A DNA stretch of 64,000 nt from Hymenobacter oligotrophus (GCF_003574965.1 NZ_CP032317.1:2108001-2172000), one strand, 5' to 3'. Shown: positions 27,948 through 38,080, numbered from the stretch's first letter. The notes: a model not told the origin generated them from the sequence alone. A program made the numbers and translations.

Positions 27948-28637
27948 ATGCGGAAAACGTTCCCAAAGGTACGGCATTCGTTTCGGCCGGTCGGCCGGTT
28001 GTCGTACCTGCTCCTACCCATCCTTCTGCTTCTTGCTAGTTGCCAAGGTACCAAGAAGTTAAACCACCGCAACGGCCGCTATTACTCGGCTCAGGAGATT
28101 GCGCGCATGAAAGCCGCAGAGCGGCGCGGCCGGCCTGTGGCTGGCGCCGTCAGCAAAACCAAAATCAAGTCTAGCTCGCGCATGAGCAGCGGCGGGCGCA
28201 AAATCGTCGCGCACGGGCCCAAGCGCACGAGCAGTCCGGCTTCCGTGGATAGGCAATTGGGCACTGTTATCGAAGCGGCCCGCTCTTACCGCGGCACCCC
28301 TTACAAGTTTGGCGGCACCACCCGCCTAGGGCTCGATTGCTCGGGCCTGCTGAACGTATCTTTCGGCGCGGCTGGCATACAAATTCCGCGTTCGTCAAAC
28401 GAACAGGCTGCCTGGGGCGACCCTATCCGTCCGCAGGATTTGCAGGCCGGCGATTTGGTATTTTTTGGAGGCTCACCTGGCAGCGGCAGCATCACGCACG
28501 TTGGTCTCGTCACCGAAGTAAGCGAAGAAGGCGTTCAGTTCATCCACTCTTCCACGTCGTTAGGTGTTGTGGAGAATGCTCTCGAAAGCGACTATTATTT
28601 GAGTCGCTTTATTAAAGCAGTAAGGCCGAAGTTGTGA
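27948..28637 (+). CDS. NlpC/P60 peptidoglycan endopeptidase, lipoprotein
   Basis: 229 residues. A basic N-terminus and hydrophobic stretch end in the lipobox LLASC (Cys32), so the protein is exported and lipid-anchored. After a basic linker, the C-terminal C40 domain has Cys131 in LDCSGLL, His184 in ITHVGLV and His200 in FIHSS, the full catalytic triad of NlpC/P60 enzymes that cut gamma-D-Glu to diamino-acid bonds in peptidoglycan. Role: cell-wall turnover or daughter-cell separation. Divergent from glcD with closely packed promoters. Confidence 0.92.
   Translation: MRKTFPKVRHSFRPVGRLSYLLLPILLLLASCQGTKKLNHRNGRYYSAQEIARMKAAERRGRPVAGAVSKTKIKSSSRMSSGGRKIVAHGPKRTSSPASVDRQLGTVIEAARSYRGTPYKFGGTTRLGLDCSGLLNVSFGAAGIQIPRSSNEQAAWGDPIRPQDLQAGDLVFFGGSPGSGSITHVGLVTEVSEEGVQFIHSSTSLGVVENALESDYYLSRFIKAVRPKL
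27964..27971 (-). promoter_or_regulatory. Bacteroidota-type -7 box (TACCTTTG) for glcD
   Basis: Minus strand reads TACCTTTG, 34 bases before the glcD ATG. It lies inside the first codons of the divergent NlpC/P60 gene, so the two promoters face each other across about 30 bases. Confidence 0.45.
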
Positions 28638-28647
28638 AATTCCATCG

Positions 28648-28655
28648 TAGCTTTG
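28648..28655 (+). promoter_or_regulatory. Possible -7 box (TAGCTTTG) upstream of the first Oar-like receptor
   Basis: TAGCTTTG matches TAnnTTTG and would give a leader of about 210 bases before 28874. No closer exact match was found; the rest of the 236-base gap shows no supported gene. Confidence 0.3.
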
Positions 28656-28873
28656 CGGCGAATTTCATTCTGTGCATGAAGTCTCAACTAACCGCTTGCC
28701 CTGCGCCACTAGTTTACAGACACCCCGCTGCCTGCTGCGCAGCACTCGTGCGCCCATGCGCGCCCCACTACCTGGGCCGCCTCCCCTTTGATGTTTCTGC
28801 CGCGGCAACCGGCTGATTTACCAGCCCTGCCCTTCCGGAAAATAGCTTAGCTCACCGTTTCTCACACCCACAC

Positions 28874-31800
28874 ATGACAAACAAATTTATTCACCATCTC
28901 TTAGCACCCACTCTGGTTGTTGTGGCCGCTGTTCCTAGCTGGGGGCAAGGCGCTACAACATCGGCAATGGGTGGTACGATTACCGACAAAGCTGGTGAAG
29001 GGCTACCAGGTGCCACGGTAATTGCCGTGCACACTCCTACCGGTACGCAGTACGTGGCCCCCACCAACTCGGAAGGCCGCTACAACATTCAGAACATGCG
29101 TGTGGGCGGCCCTTACACTATCCGTGTAACGTTTGTGGGCTACCAAGAAGCCGTGCGCGAGGGCATCTTCCTGACGTTGGGCCAAACCCAGCGCCTCGAC
29201 GTAAACCTGAGCGAGCAGACGCAGACGCTGCAAGGCGTTGAAATTGCTGGCCGCCGCGACCCGGTTATCAACGCCGGTCGTACGGGTGCCGCTACCTCCG
29301 TACAGCGCGAGCAGATTGAACGCCTGCCTACCCTAAACCGTAACCTGCAGGATTTTATCCGGGTATCGCCGCAAGCCAACGGCGGCGGTAGCAGCTCGAT
29401 TGGCGGTGCCAACAATCGCTACAACAACATCACCATCGACGGTGCTGTAAACAACGACGTATTCGGCCTATCGGGCAGCGGTACTCCTGGTGGCAACGCC
29501 GGCACCCAGCCCATTTCGCTTGATGCTGTACAGGAACTTCAAATCGTTGTTGCTCCGTACGACGTAACGTTGGGTAACTTCACCGGCGGCGGCATTAACG
29601 CCGTTACGCGCTCGGGCACCAACGACCTGTCGGCTTCGATCTATGGCTTTGGCCGCAACCAAGACGTTGTTGGTAAGAGCGTAACCGAGCCCCGAACCAA
29701 AGCGGCCGAGTTTTACAACTACCAAACGGGTGCACGCGTAGGCGGTGCCATCGTGAAGAACAAAGTGTTCTTCTTCGTAAATGGTGAAATCAGCCGCCGC
29801 AATGAGCCTCTAGGTTTCGTTCCTGGCAATTCCGACTCGCGCCTTGAACTAAGCGTGATCAACCAGATTCGGGATCGAGCCGCTTCGCGCTACGGCTATG
29901 ATGTTGGTGAGTTCCTGAACATCAACCGCCGCACCGAGAACAACCGTCTGTTCGGCCGTTTGGACTTCAACATCTCGGAAAACCACCAATTGACGGTCCG
30001 CCACAACTATGTTGAGGCGTTCGATGACAACATCTCGCGTGGTTCGACGACTCTGCGTTTTGGCAACAACGTTTTCCAAAACAACAACACCACCAACAGC
30101 TCGGTAGCTGAATTGAACAGCCGCCTAGGTGGTTTCTCGAACAAGCTACTAGTAAGCTACACGCGCATCCGCGACAACCGCACTACGCCGGAGCGTCTGT
30201 TCCCCACTTTTGAAATCAACCAAGGTGGCAACCGCTACACCTTCGGCACCGAGCGTAGCTCGGGCTTTAACGAGCTCGATCAGGACATCTTCGAACTGAC
30301 TGACAACGTTACGCGCGCCGTAGGCAAGCACACCTTCACGCTGGGTACCCACAACGAGTTCTTTAAGTTCCGCAACCTGTTTATCAACAACGGGGTTGGC
30401 TACTACCAGTTCAACACGCTGGATGACTTTTTGAACGAGCGTCCCAACCGTTTGCAGGCTGCTTACCCCACTGCTAACAACGGCGAAGCTACCTTCAGCG
30501 CAATGCAAGCTGGCGTGTACGCGCAGGACGAATACTCGCCGATCGAGAACCTGCGTCTGACGCTGGGTGTTCGTTTGGACGTACCGTTCTTCTTCGACAA
30601 GCCAGGCTTTAACGCACCGGTCACCGAGCGTTTTGGTAGCAACATCAACACGCAAAACACCCCCAACGGGCAGTTGCTGTGGGCTCCGCGCCTAGGCTTC
30701 AACTGGGACGTGAACAACGATGCCAAAGTGCAGGTACGCGGTGGTACTGGTGTATTTACCGGCCGTGTTCCCTTCGTGTGGATTTCGAACGGCTTCACCA
30801 ACAGCGGTCTGATCCAGGGAGCTATCGACCGACGTCCGACTGGCTCCGGTGCTAACACCCAGTACCCTGCTGTTGTAACTGATCCTGCTCTGTTCCCTTC
30901 GACTTTCGCTTCGACTGGCACTTCCGAGATCAACGTCATTGATAAGAACTTCAAGCTGCCGCAAGTATGGCGCTCGAACTTGGCCGTTGACTTCCGCCTG
31001 CCCGGCGACATCGTAGCTACCGTTGAAGGTATTTACTCGAAAACTCTGAACGACATCTACTACAAGAACATTAATCTTGTAGCGCCCAACGGTCGTTTGG
31101 CTGGCCCCGATAACCGCCCGGTTTACCCCTCGGCTCGTCAGCGCTTCACGAACTATACCAACGTTCTGCAGCTCGACAACACCAACAAAGGTTACCGCTA
31201 CAACGCAACGGCCCAGTTGCAGAAGAACTTCACCAACGGCCTGAACACGAGTGTAGCCTACACTTATGGCATGTCGAAGGAAGTGAACAGCGGCGCAAGC
31301 AGCACGGCGCTTTCGAACTGGCAGTTCAACCAAGTACAAGCCGATCCGAACAACCCAGAGCTAGGTTTCTCGGCTAACGACCGCCGTCACCGCGTACTGG
31401 CAACGGGTGGTTACACCCTGCGCTACGCTGGCGACAAGCTAGCTACTAACTTCTCGGTTATATATGAAGGTCTGTCGGGCTCGCCTATCGCCTACGTGTA
31501 CGGCCAGGGTGGTCGCGACTTGAACAACGACGGTGCGTTCTCGAACGACCTCATCTACATCCCGCGTGATGCTCGTGATGCAAACGAAATTGACATCGTA
31601 AAATCGCCGACTTCGGGCGGTGTAGCTGATCCGCGCTCGATTGACGAAATCCGCAACCAGCTGGAGACCTTTATTCAGAAAGATCCGTACCTGCGCAGCC
31701 GCCGTGGCCAGTACGCCGAGCGCTTTGCTGCTCGCACGCCTTGGACGCACCAAGTGGACATCCGCGTAGCTCAGGACTTCAACTTCATGGCTGGCGGTAA

Positions 31801-32053
31801 GCGCAACACCCTACAGGTGACCTTCGATATCCAGAATGTGGGCAACCTGTTGAACAACGAGTGGGGTCGTCAGTACTTCGTAGCCAACAACGCTGTTGAG
31901 CTGCTGCGTCCTGAAACCACCGGTTCGCCCAACGTACGTCCGCAGTTCTCCTTCCCGGCAACCTTTGCCAACAACGGTTACCGTCCGTATGACTTCTCGG
32001 CCTTCGCTTCGCGTTGGCAGGGTCAGTTGGGCGTGCGTTACACGTTCAACTAA
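28874..32053 (+). CDS. Oar-like TonB-dependent outer-membrane receptor (first copy)
   Basis: 1059 residues. Signal peptide to about residue 25 (ends SWGQG), then a carboxypeptidase-regulatory-like beta domain (about 27-115: GEGLPGATVIAVHTPTG, RVTFVGYQE), a plug domain (GAATSVQREQIERLPTLNR, NNITIDGAVNND) and a long C-terminal beta-barrel ending in LGVRYTFN with a terminal aromatic-rich strand. This order is that of the Oar subfamily, not SusC: no SusD gene is adjacent. Substrate unknown. A paralogue follows directly; the N-terminal region is nearly the same, the barrel much less so. Ends at a strong terminator. Confidence 0.9.
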   Translation: MTNKFIHHLLAPTLVVVAAVPSWGQGATTSAMGGTITDKAGEGLPGATVIAVHTPTGTQYVAPTNSEGRYNIQNMRVGGPYTIRVTFVGYQEAVREGIFLTLGQTQRLDVNLSEQTQTLQGVEIAGRRDPVINAGRTGAATSVQREQIERLPTLNRNLQDFIRVSPQANGGGSSSIGGANNRYNNITIDGAVNNDVFGLSGSGTPGGNAGTQPISLDAVQELQIVVAPYDVTLGNFTGGGINAVTRSGTNDLSASIYGFGRNQDVVGKSVTEPRTKAAEFYNYQTGARVGGAIVKNKVFFFVNGEISRRNEPLGFVPGNSDSRLELSVINQIRDRAASRYGYDVGEFLNINRRTENNRLFGRLDFNISENHQLTVRHNYVEAFDDNISRGSTTLRFGNNVFQNNNTTNSSVAELNSRLGGFSNKLLVSYTRIRDNRTTPERLFPTFEINQGGNRYTFGTERSSGFNELDQDIFELTDNVTRAVGKHTFTLGTHNEFFKFRNLFINNGVGYYQFNTLDDFLNERPNRLQAAYPTANNGEATFSAMQAGVYAQDEYSPIENLRLTLGVRLDVPFFFDKPGFNAPVTERFGSNINTQNTPNGQLLWAPRLGFNWDVNNDAKVQVRGGTGVFTGRVPFVWISNGFTNSGLIQGAIDRRPTGSGANTQYPAVVTDPALFPSTFASTGTSEINVIDKNFKLPQVWRSNLAVDFRLPGDIVATVEGIYSKTLNDIYYKNINLVAPNGRLAGPDNRPVYPSARQRFTNYTNVLQLDNTNKGYRYNATAQLQKNFTNGLNTSVAYTYGMSKEVNSGASSTALSNWQFNQVQADPNNPELGFSANDRRHRVLATGGYTLRYAGDKLATNFSVIYEGLSGSPIAYVYGQGGRDLNNDGAFSNDLIYIPRDARDANEIDIVKSPTSGGVADPRSIDEIRNQLETFIQKDPYLRSRRGQYAERFAARTPWTHQVDIRVAQDFNFMAGGKRNTLQVTFDIQNVGNLLNNEWGRQYFVANNAVELLRPETTGSPNVRPQFSFPATFANNGYRPYDFSAFASRWQGQLGVRYTFN

Positions 32054-32075
32054 ACTATCCCAGGTTTAAATTGCC

Positions 32076-32109
32076 AAAAGGGCGGAGAGAGTTCTCTCCG
32101 CCCTTTTTT
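32076..32109 (+). terminator. Rho-independent terminator after the first receptor
   Basis: Perfect 15-bp stem (arm AAAAGGGCGGAGAGA and its complement) followed by TTTTTTG. Confidence 0.92.
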
Positions 32110-32229
32110 GTTTTTTACACAACAGATTTATATTAAAAATATTCAATGTTATATTCGCCAGAACGCAATGATTTATCGGTGCGTCCCGTTAATTAACAAT
32201 TCGGTAAAGTTACGCCGACGCCCGGGAGC

Positions 32230-32237
32230 TAATTTTG
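32230..32237 (+). promoter_or_regulatory. Bacteroidota-type -7 box (TAATTTTG) for the second receptor
   Basis: TAATTTTG gives a leader of roughly 18 bases before the ATG at 32262 and shows that the second receptor is transcribed separately after the terminator. Confidence 0.5.
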
Positions 32238-32261
32238 TGGCCGGTTTCCAAAATAGCTCTT

Positions 32262-35200
32262 ATGAAACACAAATTTGTTCACCACCTATTGGCTCCCACG
32301 CTGCTGGTAGCTACTGCTTCGCAAGGTTGGGGGCAAGGCGTAACCACCTCCGCTATGAGCGGGGTTATCACCGATAAAACGGGTCAGGGTTTGCCTGGGG
32401 CCACGGTAATTGCCGTGCACACTCCTACCGGTACGCAGTACGTAGCTCCTACCAACTCGGAAGGGCGCTACAACTTGCAGAACATGCGCGTGGGTGGTCC
32501 CTATGTCATCCGCGTGACCTTTGTGGGCTATCAGGAAACCACTCGTGAGGGCATCTTCCTGACCCTAGGTCAGACGCAACGCCTCGACGTGAACCTGAGC
32601 GAAGCCACCACAGAGCTGGCTGGCGTAACGGTAACGGGCACCCAGAACCCGGTTATCAACGCGGGCCGTACGGGCGCAGCCACCACCATTCAGCGCGAGC
32701 AGATTGAGCGTTTGCCCACCCTGAACCGCTCGTTTAACGACATGACGCGCCTGACGCCGCAAGCCAACGGCCAGAGCTTCGCGGGTCGAAACGGCGGTTA
32801 CAACAACATCACCATCGACGGCGCTATTTTCAACAACTCGTTCGGCCTTTCCCCGACGGTTGGCGGCCAAGCCGGTGCGCAGCCCATCTCGCTCGACGCC
32901 ATCGACCAGATTCAGGTAAGCATTGCGCCGTACGACGTGCGCCAGGGCTCTTTCACGGGGGCTGGCATCAACGCCGTTACGCGCTCGGGCACCAACAAAA
33001 TTCAAGCTTCGGTGTACGGCTTCTACCGCGACCAGAAGTTTGTGGGCAGCAAGGTGGGCGACGTAACCCAGGACTACCCCAACTTTAACCTGAAGAACTA
33101 CGGCTTCCGGGTGGGCGGCCCGGTTATCAAGGACAAGTTGTTCTTCTTCCTGAACGCCGAGTCGGAGCGCCGCAACGACCCGCCGTCGGGTAACTTCGTG
33201 GCCAACCGCCCTGGCCAAACGCCGGCCCCGGGTGGCAACTCGCAAACCTCGCGGGCTCTGGCTTCGGACCTCGATGTGCTGAGCAACTTCCTGCAGCAGA
33301 AGTACGGCTACAACCCCGGCGCTTACGAGGGCTTCGAACAGCGTTCGAACAGCGACAAGGCTACCGCTCGCCTCGACTGGAACATCTCGGATGCGCATCG
33401 CCTGAACGTGAAGTACAACTTCCTGCGTTCGTACGCCGATATTTCGCCCAGTAGCTCGAACGCCATTGGCAACAGCCGTTCGCAAACACAATTCGGCTTG
33501 CCGTTCTTCTCGTCGTACTACACGATCAACAACAACCTCGATTCGTGGATTGCCGAGTTGAACAGCACCTTCGGCAGCCGTTTCTCGAACAACTTCACGG
33601 CAGGTTACTCGCGCTTCCGCGACTTCCGTGAAAGCCCGGCAGGCACTATCTTCCCGCTGGTTGATATCGGCAACTCGACGGGCCTGAGCACTGGCGCCAA
33701 CCTGAACAACATTACGGCCACCAACACGCTGACCACGTTTGGTTACGAGCCTTTCTCGGCCTTTAACATCCTCGATTCGGATGTTTACCAAGCCGGCAAC
33801 AACTTTACGGCTTACCTAGGCAAACACAACGTAACCCTGGGCACCTACAACGAGGCGTACCGCTTCCGCAACGGCTTCGCCCCGAACTACTACGGCTCGT
33901 ACCAGTACAACTCGCTCGACGACTTCTACGCTTCGGCAGTAACGCAGGAGGCACCGTACGGCTACGTGCGCGACGCCAACGGCGTACCGCAAATCAACAA
34001 CAACCCGGCGCTGGCGCGCGGTGCGCAGCGCTACCAGTTGCAGTACTCGGCCCTGCCCGACGGCTCGTTCCCGTACGCCGAAACCAAAGCCGCTCAGTTT
34101 GGCCTGTACATTCAGGACGAATTTTCGGTGCGCAACAACCTGAAGGTAACCTACGGCGTGCGTGGCGACTTGCCGATTATCTACTCGGACATTGCGCGCA
34201 ACAGCAACGCGGCTAACCTGACCTTCCGCGAAGGCGTGAAGCTCGAAACCGACCAGCTGCCGAAGGCACGGGTACTGTTTTCGCCGCGCGTGGGGGTAAA
34301 CTGGGACGTATTCGACGATAAGAAAACCCAAGTGCGCGGCGGTACGGGCATCTTCACCGGCCGCGTGCCCTTCGTGTGGATTTCGAACCAAGCCAGCAAC
34401 AACGGCGTGCAGTTCGGCTCCTACGATTTGCGCGGTGCCAACGCCATCAACCCCACTACCCGCCCGGCGGGCCAGACCACGGGTGGCACGCCTTCGTATT
34501 TCAATCCCGACGTGAACAAGTACCGCCCGGTAGGTGCTGCTGCCAACACGCAGTACAACCTGGCCGTGACGGACCGCGAATTTAAATTCCCGCAGGTGTG
34601 GCGTACCAACGCCGCCATCGACCAGGAGCTGCCCGGTGGCCTCATCGGTACGCTGGAAGGTATTTACACCCAAGACCTGAACGGGGTATACCACCAGAAC
34701 GTGAACTTGCCGCAGCCGGTACGCAATGCCAACGGCGCCGATAACCGCCCGATCTTCTACACGCTGAGCGGCTCGGAAAGCAACGGTGTGGTAACCACTA
34801 CTCCCGTTAACCGCATCTACGGCGGTCAGGGCGGCGTTTCGCCCACGAACCCCAACATCACGGATGCCATCCTGATGAAGAACACCAACAAGGGGTACTC
34901 GTACGCCGTAACCGGCCAGTTGCAGAAGACTTTCAGCAACGGTTTCTACGCCAGCGCGGCCTACACCTACTCCGATTCGAAGTCGGTGAACGACGGCGGC
35001 TCGATTGCGCAGTCGATCTGGCGCGACCGTGCTGTATCGGGCGACCCGAACGCCAACGTATTGGCTTACTCGAACTTCCTGCAGCAGCACCGCGTGGTGG
35101 CCTCGGCCTCTTACCGCCGCGAGTACCTAGGGCACCTAGGCACCACCATTTCGCTGTTCTACGAAGCTGCGCCGGCCGGCCGCTTCTCGTACACCTACGC

Positions 35201-35783
35201 CGGCGACATGAACGGCGACGGCACGGGCGGCAACAACGACCTGATGTACGTGCCGCGCAGCCGCGACGAGATTGTGTTGCGCAACATCACCTTCTTCTCG
35301 GGCACGCCGCAGCAGCAGGTGTACACCGCCGATCAGCAGTGGGCCGACTTGGATGCGTACATCAACCAGGATAAATACCTGAGCACCCGCCGCGGCCAGT
35401 ACGCCGAGCGCAACGGTGCCGTACGCCCCTGGCAGAACCGTCTCGACTTCCGCTTGCTCCAGGACGTATTCACGAACCTGGGCGACAACAAAAATACCCT
35501 GCAGCTGAGCGTCGACGTGTTCAACATTGGCAACATGATCAACTCCGATTGGGGTGTGTTCCAGACGGCCAACCGCACCACCCCGCTCAACTGGGTAGGT
35601 TACAACGCCCAAGGCCAGCCGGTGTTTGAGTACCGCTACCTTACCAACCCCACCCGCACGGTATCGGGCAGCGATGTAACAGTAACGCCGGGCCAAGCGC
35701 TGAACACCACCTTCCGTAACGACACGGGCGGTATTGGTTCGCGCTGGCAGATGCAAATTGGCTTGCGCTACATCTTCAACTAA
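32262..35783 (+). CDS. Oar-like TonB-dependent outer-membrane receptor (second copy)
   Basis: 1173 residues from MKHKFVHHLLAPTLLVA; a start nine codons earlier would overlap the -7 box. Same domain order as the previous gene: signal peptide ending QGWGQG, regulatory-like beta domain, plug (TTIQREQIERLPTLNR, NNITIDGAIFNNS), long barrel ending GLRYIFN. About 115 residues longer in the barrel. A 44-base run at 32400-32443 is identical to 29012-29055 in the first copy. The barrel sequences differ widely, so the two probably take up different ligands. Confidence 0.9.
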   Translation: MKHKFVHHLLAPTLLVATASQGWGQGVTTSAMSGVITDKTGQGLPGATVIAVHTPTGTQYVAPTNSEGRYNLQNMRVGGPYVIRVTFVGYQETTREGIFLTLGQTQRLDVNLSEATTELAGVTVTGTQNPVINAGRTGAATTIQREQIERLPTLNRSFNDMTRLTPQANGQSFAGRNGGYNNITIDGAIFNNSFGLSPTVGGQAGAQPISLDAIDQIQVSIAPYDVRQGSFTGAGINAVTRSGTNKIQASVYGFYRDQKFVGSKVGDVTQDYPNFNLKNYGFRVGGPVIKDKLFFFLNAESERRNDPPSGNFVANRPGQTPAPGGNSQTSRALASDLDVLSNFLQQKYGYNPGAYEGFEQRSNSDKATARLDWNISDAHRLNVKYNFLRSYADISPSSSNAIGNSRSQTQFGLPFFSSYYTINNNLDSWIAELNSTFGSRFSNNFTAGYSRFRDFRESPAGTIFPLVDIGNSTGLSTGANLNNITATNTLTTFGYEPFSAFNILDSDVYQAGNNFTAYLGKHNVTLGTYNEAYRFRNGFAPNYYGSYQYNSLDDFYASAVTQEAPYGYVRDANGVPQINNNPALARGAQRYQLQYSALPDGSFPYAETKAAQFGLYIQDEFSVRNNLKVTYGVRGDLPIIYSDIARNSNAANLTFREGVKLETDQLPKARVLFSPRVGVNWDVFDDKKTQVRGGTGIFTGRVPFVWISNQASNNGVQFGSYDLRGANAINPTTRPAGQTTGGTPSYFNPDVNKYRPVGAAANTQYNLAVTDREFKFPQVWRTNAAIDQELPGGLIGTLEGIYTQDLNGVYHQNVNLPQPVRNANGADNRPIFYTLSGSESNGVVTTTPVNRIYGGQGGVSPTNPNITDAILMKNTNKGYSYAVTGQLQKTFSNGFYASAAYTYSDSKSVNDGGSIAQSIWRDRAVSGDPNANVLAYSNFLQQHRVVASASYRREYLGHLGTTISLFYEAAPAGRFSYTYAGDMNGDGTGGNNDLMYVPRSRDEIVLRNITFFSGTPQQQVYTADQQWADLDAYINQDKYLSTRRGQYAERNGAVRPWQNRLDFRLLQDVFTNLGDNKNTLQLSVDVFNIGNMINSDWGVFQTANRTTPLNWVGYNAQGQPVFEYRYLTNPTRTVSGSDVTVTPGQALNTTFRNDTGGIGSRWQMQIGLRYIFN

Positions 35784-35802
35784 CAATCAGCAGGTTACAG
35801 CT

Positions 35803-35845
35803 AAAAACCCGGTCTGGAGCGTTCCAGGCCGGGTTTTTCTTTTTT
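35803..35845 (+). terminator. Rho-independent terminator after the second receptor
   Basis: Stem AAAAACCCGGTCTGGA paired with TCCAGGCCGGGTTTTT (one G-T pair), four-base loop, then a T-rich run. Confidence 0.9.
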
Positions 35846-35896
35846 GAAATGCATAATTTTTTTTCGGCAGACGCTTGCGTTTACCAAAACCGGGTA

Positions 35897-35904
35897 TACC
35901 TTTG
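35897..35904 (+). promoter_or_regulatory. Bacteroidota-type promoter of tRNA-Ala (TACCTTTG)
   Basis: TACCTTTG with a TTG at 35875-35877, spacing 19 bases, the best -33/-7 pair in the window. The tRNA begins 41 bases further on. Confidence 0.6.
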
Positions 35905-35945
35905 CACCACAATTCCACGGTAGATGACCGCGGAACACTACACAA

Positions 35946-36019
<74 letters not shown>

Positions 36020-36044
36020 CTCCTGTTTTTATTTTAGCCCCAAG

Positions 36045-36075
36045 AAGCCCAGCCCTCAAAGCTGGGTTTTTTGTT
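36045..36075 (+). terminator. Terminator downstream of tRNA-Ala
   Basis: Stem AAGCCCAGC/GCTGGGTTT with a seven-base loop, followed by a T-rich run. Confidence 0.8.
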
Positions 36076-36122
36076 TTCGACGGATTGCGGTTCGGTTATG
36101 CTGCCTCGCACTTTGCAACGTA

Positions 36123-36171
36123 CCTAGGTACCAAAACCACGGGGCCCCGGCTGCAGCAGCCGGGGCCCCGT
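36123..36171 (-). terminator. Terminator after cysK
   Basis: Perfect 15-bp GC-rich stem (36139-36153 and 36157-36171) with a CAG loop; on the minus strand it is followed by GGTTTTGGTACCTAGG. The A/T run and CCTAGG sit at the base as in the terminators at 26399 and 41775. Confidence 0.8.
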
Positions 36172-36214
36172 AGGCAGGTGCTGGGCCGCGCGTGGGGCGG
36201 CGGTACCTAGGGCA

Positions 36215-37138
36215 TTACACAAATAAGCCGTCGACGGACAGGTAACGTTCGCCGGTGTCGTAGCAGAAGGTGAGCACGCGGCCACCTTGCGGCACTTCGG
36301 CCAGCTTTTTGGCCACGGCCGCCAGCGAAGCCCCCGACGACACGCCCACAAACAAACCCTCTTCGCGGGCAGCGCGGCGCGCCATTTCGAATGCTTCGGC
36401 TTGGCTGATTTGCACGGTGCCGTCGAGCACGTTGGTGTGCAGGTTGTTCGGGATGAACCCCGCGCCGATGCCCTGAATGGGGTGCGGCCCAGGCTGGCCG
36501 CCGCTGATAACCGGCGAGAGTTCGGGCTCCACGGCAAACACTTTCATGTGCGGAAATTGCGGCTTAAGCACCTCGGCTACGGCCGTGATGTGGCCACCGG
36601 TGCCCACCCCCGTGATGTAGAAATCGAAGCCCTCGGGGGCATCGCGCAGAATTTCCTTAGCTGTGGTATCGGCGTGTACCTGAATGTTGGCCGGGTTGTC
36701 GAACTGCATCGGAATCCAGGCGCCGGGCGTTTCGCGCACAATTTCGTGGGCCCGCTCGATGGCGCCCTTCATGCCTTTTTCGCGCGGCGTCAGCTCGAGT
36801 TGGGCGCCGTAAGCCGCCATCAGGCGGCGGCGTTCGATGGACATCGACTCGGGCATGACGAGCGTAAGGCGGTAGCCTTTGACGGCGGCCACCATGGCCA
36901 AGCCCACACCGGTGTTGCCTGAGGTAGGCTCCACAATCAGGCTATCGGGCGTGAGGATGCCGTCTTTCTCGGCCTGTTCGATCATCGATAGGGCAATGCG
37001 GTCTTTGATGCTGCCGCCGGGGTTGGCGCGTTCCAACTTCATCCACACCTCCACATCGGGGCGGATGTCTTTGAACAAGCGGTTGATGCGCAGCAGCGGG
37101 GTGTTGCCAATGGTATCGAGAATGGTTTGGGCTTTCAT
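36215..37138 (-). CDS. cysK: Cysteine synthase (O-acetylserine sulfhydrylase)
   Basis: 307 residues, PLP fold type [13 protein letters not shown] holds the PLP Lys; SGNTGVGLA binds the substrate carboxylate; [14 protein letters not shown] binds the PLP phosphate; SSGASLAA is near the C-terminus. Makes cysteine from O-acetylserine and sulfide. The serine acetyltransferase gene lies 108 bases upstream on the same strand and makes its substrate. CysM-type preference is possible but the motifs fit CysK. Confidence 0.93.
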   Translation of the reverse strand: MKAQTILDTIGNTPLLRINRLFKDIRPDVEVWMKLERANPGGSIKDRIALSMIEQAEKDGILTPDSLIVEPTSGNTGVGLAMVAAVKGYRLTLVMPESMSIERRRLMAAYGAQLELTPREKGMKGAIERAHEIVRETPGAWIPMQFDNPANIQVHADTTAKEILRDAPEGFDFYITGVGTGGHITAVAEVLKPQFPHMKVFAVEPELSPVISGGQPGPHPIQGIGAGFIPNNLHTNVLDGTVQISQAEAFEMARRAAREEGLFVGVSSGASLAAVAKKLAEVPQGGRVLTFCYDTGERYLSVDGLFV

Positions 37139-37246
37139 GAGGTCAGAGACGAGTAAAGCAAATCCAGGAATTGATGAACCGGCAAATTGTTAGGCAAGCG
37201 CCGTAAATCATAACTCGGCGGCAAAAAGGCTTCCGGTAGGCGCACC

Positions 37247-38080
37247 CTAAATGGAAAAGGTAAGGTCGGCCGTGGGGTCTTCGGCGCGGGTAACGTAAAG
37301 CTGCGCCCGGTGATACACGCGCGAGTGCGACGGCACGCTCTCGGTTAGCCACACATTGCCCCCGATGATGCTGTGCCGCCCCACAACCGTGCTGCCACCT
37401 AGGATGGTGGCACCGGCGTAAATCACCACGTTGTCTTCGATGGTAGGGTGGCGCTTTTGGTTGGCCAGGTCCTTGGCTACACTCAGGGCACCTAGGGTTA
37501 CGCCCTGAAACAGGCGCACGTGGTCGCCCAGCACGGCCGTTTCGCCGATAACAATGCCCGTACCATGATCGATGCTGCACGAGCGGCCGATGCGGGCGCC
37601 CGGGTGAATATCAATGCCGGTGCGCTGGTGGGCGTATTCGCTGAGCAGGCGCGGCAGCAACGGCACGCGGCGCTGGTAAAACGCATGCGCCAGCCGGTGC
37701 AGGGCCAAGGCATAAAAACCCGGGTACGTGCTGATAACTTCGGCCATGTCCTGCGCTGCCGGGTCGGCGGCCAGGATGGCGCGCGCATCGAGCACCAACA
37801 ACTCGTGCAGCAAGGGCAGTTGCCCAAACAAATCGGCGGCCAACGCGGCCGGACCCACCGGCAACCCCGACACCGACTCGAGCAGCTGCGCAACGCGGGT
37901 TTGCAGATCGGTGAGCACGCGACTTACCGTTTCGGGGCTGCTGAGGCGCTGCTCGGTGCGCTCCGGAAACAGCAGCGCCAGCAGGCTATCGGCCAGCTGG
38001 CACAGCTGGGGGCCGGGCAGCGGTGGCGGGGCGGCGCGGTGGGTATCGGCCAGCGCGGTTATAAAAGCGTCGCGTATCAT
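37247..38080 (-). CDS. epsC: Serine O-acetyltransferase (EpsC/CysE type)
   Basis: 277 residues: an N-terminal helical domain of about 150 residues, then a left-handed beta-helix with IHPGARIG, the catalytic SIDHGTGIVIGETAVLG, and VVIYAGATILGGSTVVG. Acetylates serine with acetyl-CoA, the first step to cysteine. Length and helical domain match the EpsC-type long form. Upstream of cysK in one likely operon. No exact -7 box upstream; divergent from the cupin gene. Confidence 0.9.
   Translation of the reverse strand: MIRDAFITALADTHRAAPPPLPGPQLCQLADSLLALLFPERTEQRLSSPETVSRVLTDLQTRVAQLLESVSGLPVGPAALAADLFGQLPLLHELLVLDARAILAADPAAQDMAEVISTYPGFYALALHRLAHAFYQRRVPLLPRLLSEYAHQRTGIDIHPGARIGRSCSIDHGTGIVIGETAVLGDHVRLFQGVTLGALSVAKDLANQKRHPTIEDNVVIYAGATILGGSTVVGRHSIIGGNVWLTESVPSHSRVYHRAQLYVTRAEDPTADLTFSI

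Noticed and set aside
28634-28816. Small plus-strand frame of 60 codons before the first receptor
   Set aside because: No similarity to a known family, Cys/Pro/Ala-rich, overlaps the end of the NlpC/P60 gene, and lies in what is probably leader DNA.
32565-35090. Two long minus-strand reading frames (over 400 codons each) opposite the second receptor gene
   Set aside because: They are shadows of the receptor coding strand: Val/Arg/Ala-rich translations without domains or signal peptides, and the plus-strand gene is complete and of a known family.
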